Shown here piece after piece: positions 21,176-31,636 of a stretch of DNA of 64,000 nt (position 1 is its first letter; the number at the start of each line of letters is the position of its first letter). The DNA lies in contig CM031614.1 of NCBI GenBank assembly GCA_018398815.1, positions 53,862,867-53,926,866 on the forward strand, read 5' to 3'. Below the pieces are notes generated by a model. That model was not told the origin of the DNA. It saw nothing but the letters and a program-made list of their open reading frames with translations, and searched no databases. The position numbers and the translations under genes are program-made. Origin of the DNA: Conus ventricosus. Taxonomy: Eukaryota; Mollusca; Gastropoda; Neogastropoda; Conidae.

Positions 21176-21385
21176 CTGTTTGTAGTGCTCCAGGTAGAGG
21201 CGTGGGTGTGCACGCTGTTTCTCCATCACCTTGCCCATCATGTAGTGGTGCAGCCACTCCTCCTCGCTGCCCTCCGCCTCGCACTTGCTGGCCTTCCAGT
21301 AGCAGTTTCGCGCCGTCGCCAGCATCTCCACCCGCGTCTCCATGGCGATGTCCAACAACTCAGGCGTCAGTGGGAACCACAGTTT
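21176..21385 (-). CDS. CABIN1 exon (LTPELLD...EEEWLHHYMMGKV)
   Basis: The acceptor is TTATCCCCAG/AAACTG at 21385 and the donor AAACAG/GTGGGG at 21176. It has 210 nt and 70 codons, phase 0 to 0. KLWFPLTPELLDIAMETRVE and EEEWLHHYMMGKVMEKQRAH align with human CWLPLTLDLLEATL and EEEWLIHYMLGKVSEKQ. The final HYKQ continues into AAIYLHEEE of the next exon. This is the 5'-most CABIN1 exon I can place. The N-terminal TPR exons should lie further right on this strand but were not found before or after the assembly gap. Confidence 0.93.
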
Positions 21386-21934
21386 CTGGGGATAAAGAGG
21401 ATCACAGAAAATAGGAACAGAAGCGAAGGCTGGCATCTGTTTAGAGAAGAGAACAGTAATATGCCGACTCTACCCCACTTGCTCCTCCACCGAGTTTTCG
21501 GGCGAAAGTGCCCTAGAATCAGCATATTTCTGTTCTCTGACAAGTAAGACGTCAATAACCAAAAAATAACGATTATCTACAAACAAACATACTGTGCAGG
21601 GTTATCCGTTTTTAATACTAATTTACTAAAGTTTTCAGAGAGTAGCGTAAGGAAAGTAGCCGGGACTGAACACGCCCCATAGAGTAACGCAGAGGAAAAG
21701 CAGTTGTGGCTGAACGCGCCCATATACACGGTGGGTGCACCAGGCTATCCGATTACTTCGCGGTATGTTTAATTACGGCCCCCGAAACTCGGTGGGGAAA
21801 GAAAAATAAAAAATAAAAGAGAACGGAAAGAAACGAGAAGAAAAGACGCAGAGAGCCAGGGGAACGCTATCGGCTCACACATCTCATGTCCACCTGACAA
21901 AGCCGTTAAGGTTAAGTTGCCCTCAGAAACAGAC

Positions 21935-21960
21935 AGACAGACAGACAGACAGAGAAGAGA

Positions 21961-22014
<54 letters not shown>

Positions 22015-22130
22015 GGCCCATGGCCACACATCATACACACACGTGTACATTTACTACACACACACACACACACACACACACACCACACATGGGCACAGAC
22101 AGACACTCATACACGCGCGCGCGCGCGCGC
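21935..22130. repeat. compound microsatellite (ACAG)n-(AC)n-(GC)n
   Basis: ACAG units at 21929-21952, AC runs at 21961-22013 and 22057-22084, and CGCGCG at 22114-22131. Alternating purine-pyrimidine tracts of this length can adopt Z-DNA. Confidence 0.9.
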
Positions 22131-22380
22131 CTCACACCTGCCGGCAAACTGAGAGGCCAAAAATCAATACTGCCGCCCCGCTCCTCCCCTCACCCCACTC
22201 CTTCACGCCGGGCCTGCTGCATTGCAATATATTACATCAGCTTCTCCGCCGCGCGAGGGCGCTTTCACAGCGCTCCACATGACTAGTAACCAACACCGGT
22301 TTCATCATTCTTCTACTGACTGCCGGACTGGTAGGACGTTTTTTATTGCGCTGTGTTTGGGCTTGGTGTGTTATTCTAAA

Positions 22381-22992
22381 ATGGCGAGCCGGTTTACTGA
22401 GGAACAGAATTGTGCTATTCAAGATCACAAGGTTTACTTTAACTGCATGTTAGAGTATTTGTCAAAAAAAGAATCAGGTGAAGCATGTTCGTTACCGCCG
22501 AAACCGAAAAAGAAGTATTGCTTTCCTAGAGGGTGGAGAAAAAGAAAAAAGTGAACCGACTGCTTTGGAAATGAACGACTATCTTCAAGGTTTGTTGGTT
22601 CAAGGAAATGAAAATGACATTACTGAACAAGATGAGGCTAATTATAATAAGTGTTTAACTGTTGATGAGATGCTTCCTTTTTTAAAAAGCGGCGCTATGT
22701 TGATAAAACAAAATAAAAGCAAAACAATTCATCACGCGTTGATTGTTGGGCGCTGGCTTGAGACAGCTAAAGCCATGTTTGAAAGAGCAAAAACGCATCA
22801 ACATGGCGTTCATTTCTTGAGGCGCAGGTGGGCATGTCTGATTCATATGCCAGAAAACTTATTCAGATTTCAATATGTTTTTACAACTATCCTAAATTTC
22901 ATAAGCTAGGAATCAGTATAAATGAACTGTGTAGCAAACGCCAAACCATTATTAGACTTATGCAACTGGATAACGATTTTCGAATGTTCTGG
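22381..22992 (+). pseudogene. unrecognised ORF, two frame breaks
   Basis: Starts ATGGCGAGCCGG at 22381 (MASRFTEEQNCAIQDHK). The frame shifts near 22545 to one encoding an acidic, helical segment with LTVDEMLPFLKSGAMLI, and again near 22830 to one with SDSYARKLIQISICFYNYPK ending at TAG about 22992. Total length would be about 200 residues. The C-terminal part has the feel of a DNA-binding or transposon-associated domain, but I cannot name the family. It lies left of the Polinton genes and could be cargo or a separate element. Frame breaks may be consensus errors. Confidence 0.4.
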
Positions 22993-23222
22993 CAAACAAA
23001 CTAGATAGGGTTAGGCAGACCTTAGTACATCTACCAGTATGGAGAGGAGTAGTGTGTGGCCAGCACTATCTTCATATAAATGCTCCAAATATACAATGAC
23101 GGATGTACTACTACTGGCGATTAGAGCCGCCATAAAAGCTTGGCTACAGCAATTACTGCTGTAACTCTGCCAAAAGCCAGTTGCAAGCCTGGTTGAGAAA
23201 GAGGAGGCACAGCAAACTAGGC

Positions 23223-23409
23223 CAAGTGATCATATGTGATCACTTGACCTGCAAAGCGCAGCAGCCTGCCGCCAATGACGTTAGCACGGAGCACCTGCAA
23301 ACTAGGCCAAGTGATCATATGTGATCACTTGACCTGCAAAGCGCGGCAGCACCTGCAAAGCTCAGCGGCAAACTAGGCCAAGTGATCACATATGATCACT
23401 TGCCTAGTT
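23223..23409. repeat. three copies of a 24-bp near-perfect palindrome
   Basis: Arms CAAGTGATCA / TGATCACTTG flank a 4-nt centre at 23223-23246, 23308-23331 and 23379-23402. The centre is TATG in the first two and CATA in the third, so the third is inverted relative to the others. In the third copy the arms extend outward to AACTAGG / CCTAGTT (23372-23409). All three are preceded by the same AACTAGGC block and the first two are followed by ACCTGCAAAGCGC. Confidence 0.9.
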
Positions 23410-23479
23410 GATTGAGGTTGCGGGCAAGACACAGCCTGTTTAGTCACAAAGCAAGAAGTGGTCCTAGTAGTTTCACTTC

Positions 23480-23860
23480 TTGTTTGTTTGTTGGTGTTTG
23501 TGTGTTTTGTCCTACCCCACGCATGCACACCCCCACCCCACCCCCCGCACGCACGTTCCCCCCACCCCCACCCTGGACTGCCTATTGTGTGTTTGTTTGT
23601 TTGTGTTTTGTCCTACCCCACGCACGCACGTCCCCCACCCCCACCCACGCATGCACACTCAAGTCATCCACAAGTTCTTAACTGAAGTTACCCCAAGTCA
23701 CTTCTAAGTCATCCTCAAGTTCTTACTTAAGTCATTCTCAAGTTGTCCTTAAGTCATCCCCAAGTTACTTCAAGTTCTTAATAAGTTCTTGATTAAGTTC
23801 TTGATTAAGTCACCTCAAGATCATAACTAAGTCATCCTTTAAGTACAACCAAGTTCTTAT
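23480..23860. repeat. degenerate short repeats
   Basis: 23485-23660 contains two diverged copies of a GTTTGTTTGTGTTTTGTCC/TACCCCACGCACGCAC block. 23655-23860 is built of AAGTCATCC, CAAGTTCTT and TTAAGT words in irregular order. No coding potential. Confidence 0.7.
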
Positions 23861-23879
23861 AATTATCAAAAAATACAAT

Positions 23880-24098
23880 CTATGTTTTTATCTTAAATAG
23901 TAGATGTCTAATATAGTACACACACGCCTCAAAAAACGCGTCATCGTTGAGGATGTCTTGCTCAGCGTTCTCTGCATAAATCTTAAGGAAGTTTTTACAG
24001 CCGAAGCAACCGCATTGATTACAATTCTGGTCTATGGAAATGTCTTTTATAGACTCCATGTCTTTATTTATTGACTTTATCATTTTATAATACGCCAT
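23880..24098 (-). CDS. small Polinton-associated ORF, Cys-rich
   Basis: A 72-codon ORF beginning MAYYKMIKSINKDMESIKDI. The middle has five cysteines in CNQCGCFGCKN, possibly metal-binding, and the C-terminal third is hydrophobic. Not recognised. Adjacent to the other minus-strand Polinton ORFs. Confidence 0.5.
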   Translation of the reverse strand: MAYYKMIKSINKDMESIKDISIDQNCNQCGCFGCKNFLKIYAENAEQDILNDDAFFEACVYYIRHLLFKIKT

Positions 24099-24200
24099 GA
24101 TCTATTTTTATAAAAAAATTAAAATATTATTGCATTATAAATGGATCAAAATGATCTTTTGTTATTGGCGGTTTTGGCGTGCAGTTGTCTTTTTTTGCAT

Positions 24201-25078
24201 TTAATGGTTCAGATTTTTTTGATTGCTTTTGTTTCTGTTGCAATTGTGTATATATTTTATAGCCGCAATAACTGCCCCAACAGCAGCAATGGCGCCAAAA
24301 ATGGCAACAGTTTTAAGTTCAATATTCCATGAAGACTTTGGGGCCCTTGTATCACATGGAGTTTTTATAGCTGGCATTGAATCAACTTGTTCTGGCGTTG
24401 GCGGTGTTATGTTTTCATGATGAGGTATATTCTGTAACATTAATTTTTTTTGTCTGTTCCACTCTGCTAATTTTTTTCCTGCTTCAACACGCCCAGGATT
24501 TTACTGGTTACTTTCTCCACCTGATTCAATGTTTTCTGATTTTGCTGATTTTCTGGCTTGGTTACTTTCTCCACCTGATTCTGGTTCTGATGATTTTCCA
24601 GCTCGTTCATTTTGAAGGGAAACAAAATCTATATGATTAAAAGTTATTAATCCCATGATCGCTGGCGATAACAATGTTCCAAATCTATAGTATAAATCAC
24701 AGCCTAGAGACTCTAATGACTTTGTTAAAACTGGATCTTGCGTTTAAATCATACGTAAGATCTTGTTCAGAATCAATGGGAGCAAATCTACTGACTAGTT
24801 TAGTGTACAAACTAAGAACCGTTTGCCCACACTTTTCACCATTCTAGACCCAGCTGCGCTTCATACCTGTTATGATACTTTATAATGTCTTGCGGCGGCA
24901 TCTGTTGAATCTGTTCAATGCTAAATTCAGTTCCGAGGAACCGTTTTGTTTTTCCACACGCTGCCAAAGAATACAACCTCTCCTTTTTGGGCATAATAGC
25001 TTGATCATCAACTTGGTCATTCATAAGTTCAGGAAGGTTTAGGCTGCCTTGTAGCTGTAGTAGATCATCACTGTTCAT
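24201..25078 (-). pseudogene. conserved Polinton accessory gene, frame-broken, C-terminal membrane segment
   Basis: An intact 80-codon N-terminal part (25078-24836) contains LYSLAACGKTKRFLGTEFSI and a final RYEAQLG motif. The reading then continues in other frames through SLYTKLVSRFAPID (about 24800), DLYYRFGTLL (about 24690) and GKKLAEWNRQ (about 24460). It ends with a transmembrane-like VAIFGAIAAVGAVIAAIKY and a basic tail before the stop at 24201. Proteins with this order of motifs occur beside the integrase in Polintons of invertebrates (recollection of the family). Function unknown; the membrane segment suggests a virion or membrane role. At least three frame changes, so not expressed as drawn. 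Confidence 0.6.
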
Positions 25079-25116
25079 GTTTTTTTATATTAATTATAAT
25101 TATTTTATTTTTTAAA

Positions 25117-25347
25117 ATGAGCACCGAAAAAACTATTGCTAACCTTGTATACCATTCTGCTGTTATTGGAGGACTAAGTGTAGGATACTCAATGCTTGGT
25201 AAAAGCTTGTTAAGAATTAAACCAGCAGATCTTGGCAAACTAGACTTTGAGGATTCAGCAAAGCTGATTGCTATCATTGCAGCTTCGGTTGCCACGAAAG
25301 ATTTTCTAGTCAAGCAAGGAATAATTCCGGACAATATAAATATGTAA
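25117..25347 (+). CDS. small conserved Polinton protein
   Basis: A 76-codon intact ORF with an N-terminal hydrophobic stretch (HSAVIGGLSVGYSMLGKSLL), then KPADLGKLDFEDSAKLI and a second hydrophobic segment before FLVKQGIIP. Found next to the integrase in related Polintons. Two amphipathic or membrane helices suggest a small membrane or capsid-associated protein. It diverges from the minus-strand gene ending at 25078, with a 38-bp AT-rich spacer that probably holds both promoters. Confidence 0.65.
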   Translation: MSTEKTIANLVYHSAVIGGLSVGYSMLGKSLLRIKPADLGKLDFEDSAKLIAIIAASVATKDFLVKQGIIPDNINM

Positions 25348-25369
25348 GAAAAAAATACATTTATAAAAA

Positions 25370-25768
25370 ATGGCTTCACTCGCAATAATGATAGGCGGCG
25401 CTGTGGTGAATGCGCTTGCTTTTAGCGGAAGTAATTTCGCATTTAGTAAACTGGGGAATGACAGCGAGAGAAAAAGACATAACAAAGCTATGGAGCAACT
25501 AGCAGCTGCACAAGACGCCTATGAAAAGCAGAGACTTGAGCAGTTAGATTTTATTAATGACACACTGAAAAGACAGGGGCATGCAGCTTACACATTTAAA
25601 AATGTTGATCAAGCAATAAAACAATATTATCTAGTAACAGGCAAACCAATCGAGACATTGCCCCCACCAAAATTCAGTGGCTTTTATCAACCATCAGAAA
25701 AACAAAAGATGCAAGAAATCGGGTTTATTGTCGTTGGTATGGACCGTTGTGTATTTTGTTGCACATAA
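25370..25768 (+). CDS. conserved Polinton coiled-coil protein
   Basis: A 132-codon ORF, 22 bp after the preceding gene. The N-terminus is hydrophobic (SLAIMIGGAVVNALAFSGSN). A long charged helix follows (ERKRHNKAMEQLAAAQDAYE, LEQLDFINDTLKRQ), then a Pro-rich segment and FYQPSEKQKMQE. The last residues after GFIVVGM look shifted out of frame, so the true C-terminus is probably different. Family is recurrent beside Polinton integrases; role unknown. Confidence 0.65.
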   Translation: MASLAIMIGGAVVNALAFSGSNFAFSKLGNDSERKRHNKAMEQLAAAQDAYEKQRLEQLDFINDTLKRQGHAAYTFKNVDQAIKQYYLVTGKPIETLPPPKFSGFYQPSEKQKMQEIGFIVVGMDRCVFCCT

Positions 25769-25785
25769 TATTGGCTGAGTAAAAA

Positions 25786-26731
25786 ATGAACAAAATCTAT
25801 TATTCGCCAAAAGGATATTGGAAGGGTATCACAGCAATACAAAAGCTAAGCCAAGCAGCTGGAGTCAGTGAACAAACAGCAAAAGAATGGTTATCTAAAC
25901 AAGCGATTTGGCAAATTTATTACCTGCACCTAGACGAATACAGAGACCACACTTTGTCAATACAACTCCAAACGACACCCATCAAATGGATCTTCTATAT
26001 TTACCCTCTGATAGGATTAGACGAAAAAGATTTAAGTACGCACTCACAGTCATTGACATGGCTTCAAGATACAAAGATGCAGAACCATTAACACAAAAGA
26101 GTGCTTCTGCTGTTGCTGTTGCCATACAGCTGATATACCAGCGAGGCCCCTTAACTTTCCCTCGCATGATTCAAGTCGATGATGGGAAAGAATTTAAAGG
26201 CCAAGTGAATCAATTATTGTTGAAACATAGAGTTACCATTAAAAGAGGCATTCCAGGAGTTCATAGATCACAGGCTTTAGTCGAAAACTTTAACAAACAG
26301 TTAGCTGAAAGACTTTTTCCTACCAGTATCACAGAGAGCTGATTGACAATTCTCGCAACACAGAATGGGTTAGAAGACTGCCCTCAGTTTTGCGCGCAAT
26401 GAATAATGAAGAATTTAAAGGGCTAAAACAGTACAAGCAATCAAAAGAAAAACAATAAATGTTGCTGAAGGAGAGTCTTCATCCGGCAAACTATTACCAT
26501 TTGGATTGAAAGTAAGGTACCTTTATTTACCGGGGGGAAGCAGAAGGGGACACTCGCATCAGGGCAACTGATCCGGTTTGGAGTGTTGACCCCTACGAAA
26601 TAAAAAGAATTGTAAAGATGAATCCGCCCGTGTATTATTTACGAGAAACTGACACAACAAACAACAGCCCTCAAAGATCTTTTGTGAAGGAAGAACTGCA
26701 GATAATCCCACCAGACACAGTTCCGCTTTAA
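25786..26731 (+). pseudogene. Polinton retroviral-type integrase, frame-broken
   Basis: Starts MNKIYYSPKGYWKG at 25786. An N-terminal helical segment (SEQTAKEWLSKQA) is followed, after a frame change near 25910, by the integrase core: ALTVIDMASRYKDAEPL (first catalytic Asp), IQVDDGKEFKG (second catalytic Asp) and RSQALVENFNKQL (catalytic Glu). Another break near 26340 precedes a C-terminal SH3/chromo-like part with DPVWSVDPYEIKRI and FVKEELQIIPPD, stop at about 26731. In Polintons this enzyme inserts the element with 6-bp target duplications. All three catalytic residues survive, but at least two frameshifts interrupt it. Confidence 0.85.
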
Positions 26732-28053
26732 TTAATTTACGGTTCTCCAGTGCCCAATTGCATATGAAAACTCTGGATTAACAAACACCCGTTTTGTGTT
26801 TGTTCTATCTAACGACTTCTTTGTTACAACTGTTGTGTTGATCTCATGTAGATTAGATCGCAGTTTTACGTTGTCATGATGAAAAGTCTTATTGCCAAAC
26901 AATGCTTCTTTGTAGTTGTCATGTGATATGTTTGACTGCACAACACTGCGAGATATTCCCTTTGCTTTCTTAATGATTTTCTCTGGCTCGAAATACTGTA
27001 CATTTTTGACCTTAAACCAACAAACTCCTTGATCCCTTTCCAGATAATTCATCCTTCATCTTTCCTAAAACCTTCTTGTTAGTAATTGAATGTAAAGGCG
27101 AGTCTTTAGGGTAATCGGACGTGTCATACCATCCCGCATGTCCTTTAGCTACTTCCATTTCCATGTCTTTATAGATGTCGTCAGTAGGGATATCTATAAC
27201 AAAACTATCTGTAATCTGTGTAAAGTACTCTGGACTCAGGATACGAGGGCTTAAAGTAGTCATAAAGAAACTCTAACATCAAAAGCTTTGATAATTCTAA
27301 AACAGTAAACCCAATAAATACAGGTTTGTCTAATTTGACTTTCTTTTTTTTATCATTATGCCAAAAAGCTGATCATGAAATCTTCTAAAGTCCTGATAAT
27401 TAGGTTTTGAAGTCAGCTTAATTGCTTCGTCTCTTTGGTGACTAATCTAACATCTTTGCGCTTGTGCGGATTCTCCATAGTCTTTCCAAAACAGCTGTTG
27501 TTCATCAACTTGAAAAAGTCTTTTTCTGAAGCATCTGCGGATTTAGTTCTGAGATCAGTGTTCTTCATGATGTATGGTTTCATGAACTGTTCTTGATCAA
27601 AAGCAATTATACGATGAACAGCTGTCAACTTCAACCATGTCTTAAATAAAATTGTAGAAGTCTGTAATGACAGACATAATTTTTTTTTGCCTCGAAGATT
27701 GGGCACAAGTTTAGGTGGTTCTCTTGGATCCATCTTTAGACTTTCTGCTGCTAATGGATAGTCATATGCAGGTCATGGAGTTCATGAGGATATTCTAAGT
27801 CAACTTCTAGAATGAAACCACGCTGTTGATCAGGCGTTAAACTGCCCAACCACTTTAATGCCTTTTGAATATTATTTGTACCTGTGTGCATTTTAAAGTT
27901 GCGTAATGGAAGTGATTGCGCCATTGCCCATCCATACAGATTGTTTGCTCTAAATACATAGAAGTAGACTTTAGGTATAATGTCAGTATTTGTGTTGCTT
28001 AAGTAATGGTGCACGCCATACTAATTCCCCACGCAATTTCCTTTATCAATCGA
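26732..28053 (-). pseudogene. protein-primed DNA polymerase B (Polinton), C-terminal part, frame-broken and cut by the gap
   Basis: On the minus strand from the gap: a segment with NNLYGWAMAQSLP (polymerase motif A region, where the usual catalytic Asp before NNLYG is replaced by Arg) and FILEVDLEYP. Next comes KLMNNSCFGKTMEN (motif B, KxxxNxxYG-like) at about 27500, then KVLGKMKDELSGK and VCWFKVKNVQYFEPEKIIKK (thumb region), ending at 26732 beside the integrase stop. The N-terminal exonuclease domain is in the missing 1 kb or beyond. Multiple frame changes and the Asp loss suggest decay, although an indel could mimic it. Confidence 0.85.
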
Positions 28054-29053
28054 NNNNNNNNNNNNNNNNNNNNNNNNNNNNNNNNNNNNNNNNNNNNNNN
28101 NNNNNNNNNNNNNNNNNNNNNNNNNNNNNNNNNNNNNNNNNNNNNNNNNNNNNNNNNNNNNNNNNNNNNNNNNNNNNNNNNNNNNNNNNNNNNNNNNNNN
28201 NNNNNNNNNNNNNNNNNNNNNNNNNNNNNNNNNNNNNNNNNNNNNNNNNNNNNNNNNNNNNNNNNNNNNNNNNNNNNNNNNNNNNNNNNNNNNNNNNNNN
28301 NNNNNNNNNNNNNNNNNNNNNNNNNNNNNNNNNNNNNNNNNNNNNNNNNNNNNNNNNNNNNNNNNNNNNNNNNNNNNNNNNNNNNNNNNNNNNNNNNNNN
28401 NNNNNNNNNNNNNNNNNNNNNNNNNNNNNNNNNNNNNNNNNNNNNNNNNNNNNNNNNNNNNNNNNNNNNNNNNNNNNNNNNNNNNNNNNNNNNNNNNNNN
28501 NNNNNNNNNNNNNNNNNNNNNNNNNNNNNNNNNNNNNNNNNNNNNNNNNNNNNNNNNNNNNNNNNNNNNNNNNNNNNNNNNNNNNNNNNNNNNNNNNNNN
28601 NNNNNNNNNNNNNNNNNNNNNNNNNNNNNNNNNNNNNNNNNNNNNNNNNNNNNNNNNNNNNNNNNNNNNNNNNNNNNNNNNNNNNNNNNNNNNNNNNNNN
28701 NNNNNNNNNNNNNNNNNNNNNNNNNNNNNNNNNNNNNNNNNNNNNNNNNNNNNNNNNNNNNNNNNNNNNNNNNNNNNNNNNNNNNNNNNNNNNNNNNNNN
28801 NNNNNNNNNNNNNNNNNNNNNNNNNNNNNNNNNNNNNNNNNNNNNNNNNNNNNNNNNNNNNNNNNNNNNNNNNNNNNNNNNNNNNNNNNNNNNNNNNNNN
28901 NNNNNNNNNNNNNNNNNNNNNNNNNNNNNNNNNNNNNNNNNNNNNNNNNNNNNNNNNNNNNNNNNNNNNNNNNNNNNNNNNNNNNNNNNNNNNNNNNNNN
29001 NNNNNNNNNNNNNNNNNNNNNNNNNNNNNNNNNNNNNNNNNNNNNNNNNNNNN
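28054..29053. other. assembly gap, exactly 1000 N
   Basis: A round-number run of N marks a scaffold join of unknown true size. ORFs that cross it are meaningless. Left contig ends inside a Polinton polymerase; right contig starts in unclassified repeat-like sequence. Confidence 0.99.
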
Positions 29054-29460
29054 TTCCAGAGAAAGTTCAGCTTCCTGATTGTAGCACTTGTCTCATCAGT
29101 CCTCACCCGATCTGTAGTTTCATCTCTCTCGCAACTTGATGGTTTTTCCTGTTTCAAACATCGTCCTGATGTCCATGTGGCTACTTCGTTGTTGTCCTGG
29201 GTGTTAGAAGGGAGTCGGCCTTGCAGCTTCCTTTCGGTTTCACGCACTGCGTCATAAGTCTCCGGGATGGAGACCCTTCATTGCCCAGGTGAATGCTTTG
29301 GTTCATTGTCGTCAATGCTTCTGTAACTCGTCTTTTTTTACAGGTAGGGTTGTTTGCCCTACGCAAACACCCTTTATACCTCGGGGCGAGGGTGGTCCTG
29401 CCTTAGTCGCCTCTTACGACATGCATGCAGGGCAGTGGTCTATTCTATGCCCAACCCACA
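29054..29460. repeat. unclassified repeat-like sequence
   Basis: Contains GTCGCCTCTTACGACATGCA and CAGTGGTCTATTCT...CCACAGGGCAC, wording typical of interspersed invertebrate repeat ends. No partner copy in this window and no polymerase motif, so origin and orientation are not set. Confidence 0.3.
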
Positions 29461-29518
29461 GGGCACACACACAGAGTACACCAATCATAAGTAAAAGAGA
29501 ACCAACCTTTCACAACTT

Positions 29519-29598
29519 GTTTCATGTAGTTCAGGGGCAGCCACAGCAGGCTCCGTCTCCACGGCACTGACCTCTGACCTTGACTCTGGGTCAGGCTG
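29519..29598 (-). CDS. candidate internal exon of the BDP1-like gene
   Basis: Acceptor-like CACACTTCTCAG precedes 29598 and donor GTGAAAG/GTTGGT follows 29519. The open phase encodes an acidic Glu/Ser/Ala/Pro-rich stretch (DPESRSEVSAVETEPAVAAP). A longer competing frame exists but is hydrophobic and Trp-rich. Same strand and downstream of the BDP1-like exon at 35.6-36.6 kb. No family motif, so the assignment is weak. Confidence 0.3.
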
Positions 29599-29699
29599 AG
29601 AAGTGTGCATTCACTGTGACCTTGTGGAGTGTCTACCTCTGATGCTTCCTTCTCCACTGTTTTAGGCTGAAATGCACAGCAAAGATTGAACAAACCCAT

Positions 29700-31270
29700 T
29701 TATTGACATAAACTGATAATGTTGTCATGGACTTTCTTCGCAATCCATGTTGAAGCAACTATATCCACAATTCCTAGTTCAGGTGTAATTTCATAAAAGA
29801 AATCAGAAAACAAGCAATAATGGAAAGAAGAAAAAAAAAACATTAAAAAAAGGAAAAGAAAAAAAAAGAGATCTGATTTGGATAAAATATTAAATAAACT
29901 GAACCAGTCGAGTCAGTCAAAGCTAAACAGAAACAAGTGGAGTAATCAATCCTTCAGTCTTACATCCTTTGACAAAGCCCAGCGCAGAAAAAATGGAATT
30001 AATAAAAGTGAAGAAGAAAAAGAGTTGGAAATGTACGTTGCGGCTGATTTTGTGATAACGCCCCTGGCACTTGTTCAAGTTTCCTTTGGAGCTAACTGGT
30101 TCTTTTGCTATCATTAATTTATCACATGCAGCTCCCCAGGGAGGTAGCAGTTGAACAGTCCCATCCTAAACTATTACTGTAACCCAATGTTGGACAAGCC
30201 TCAGCAATGAGGCAGAAATCTAAGGGGGACAAATCGCAAAATCAGACACTGAAAAGATGATGGTTGCTAAAGTCAGTTTTCACCATCATTCTGAAACGGT
30301 GTTTGTGTCTGTAAACATAAATTGAGGCCATTAAGAGAATAAAATATACTGGACTTCATTTATAATTTGTCATCATGACTGAAAAGTCGATATACTGTGT
30401 GTACTGAACGCAGTATCAGAACATGTTCCTAAACTGTAGTCTTGAAGTTGAAGTGACATATCAAAATTTCACAATTCTGACATCATATTGCTTAGAAAAC
30501 AAAATTTCCATGGATGCATAAGAGTTTCAAATACCACCAAAAAACATCAGTTGTTATTCTGAGATTTTCTATGTTCTGCTTTAATAAGAACTGCAGCGAA
30601 AACATGCTATAGTTCCAAATCAATAACAGTATTTGAGACCTTTTGATCGCTAAAATTAGTAACAACAAAAATAGCGTTGCGATTGTACTAGCCTCAACCA
30701 CTGTAGTTTTAATTAGAATTTGCTGCCTGAATTGGAGAACTTGAGTTTTAAAAAAAATTTATTTAAAAAAGAAAAAAAAAGTAATAGAAACACTTCATGT
30801 TTCTGTGATAGCTGAATTCAAGTTTGAAGCTGTTATCTTTGTGTATATTTTCACCATATGTATGTGAAAATATTTTTCTGGCTCTGCACTCACACAACTG
30901 ACTTTACCTGAAAAACATACCATATTATTGTTCATGAAATTGGTACTACAACTAGACTGGCAATATAAGACCCATCAATTTTACAGTACCTATCAATTTG
31001 ATAGCAAGTGGTCAGGTTCAGCATCTAAAATGAACTGATGGGTATTGAGTTATAGTAGTTATATAGGTAGCTATTGGTAGGAAAATATGTGAAAATTTCA
31101 GTCACACAATTATTACAGTTTCAATTTTTTTTTAATTTAAAAAGCACAACAGGTAAAAATCATTCCATATTTATTGAAAAAGTAATGGAGTGCATGCTTT
31201 AGATCTAAATGGTTTGGTATGTGAGCAAATAAATTGCATGTCTAATAGTAATACTTATATTGTTATAACT
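29700..31270. other. AT-rich, no gene seen
   Basis: No exon, RNA gene or element supported. Long A/T runs at 29825-29870 and 30750-30780. Confidence 0.5.
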
Positions 31271-31295
31271 ATATTTATTATATGCAGGTGTTAAA

Positions 31296-31415
31296 AGGCA
31301 TGAAATGTTGCAGGCATGAATTGCAAAAATGCACAACGACCCTTGAACTTGATCATTGCCTCATCTACTGTGATGTTCTGACCAGGCAGAAACTGCATAG
31401 CAAAACATTGTTGAC
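31296..31415 (-). pseudogene. duplicated fragment of the piggyBac transposase gene
   Basis: About 115 bp beginning CAGGCATGAATTGCAAAAAT are almost identical to 32966-33070 within the piggyBac gene (coding around the DEAM motif), same orientation. Flanking sequence differs, so this is a separate relic or local duplication. Confidence 0.8.
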
Positions 31416-31636
31416 AGGCACCACAACACAGAACAACACTGTTCTTATTGTACTCACCATATGGTTCCATCGTTATTGAATTATATAATCCAAATCACTT
31501 TGACTTGTAATGTTCTTGCTCTTTTCCACTTTTCGAACACAAAGAGCAATGACACATTTTTGTTCTTTTGTTCTGCACTTTTCTCACTTGCGCAAACTTT
31601 TAGTACTTTTGTATGTAGCACTTCTATTCACTTCGT

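Larger units (their letters stand above)
23880..28053. mobile_element. Polinton/Maverick-type element, partial, truncated by the assembly gap
   Basis: A compact gene block: two minus-strand ORFs (23880-25078), three plus-strand genes ending with a retroviral-type integrase (25117-26730), then a protein-primed family-B DNA polymerase on the opposite strand, tail-to-tail with the integrase at 26731. This combination defines Polinton/Mavericks and the related adintoviruses. Local composition is AT-rich compared with CABIN1 exons. Capsid, packaging-ATPase and protease genes are not visible; they may be in or beyond the gap, or absent. Terminal inverted repeats were not identified. Several genes have frame breaks, so this is either a decayed copy or poor consensus. 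Confidence 0.85.

Noticed and set aside
22250..23000. Left end of the Polinton at the MASRF ORF
   Set aside because: No terminal inverted repeat or target duplication could be found, so the ORF was kept separate rather than counted as an element gene.
27990..29247. ORFs of about 360-410 codons across 28-29 kb
   Set aside because: They consist almost entirely of the 1000-N gap.
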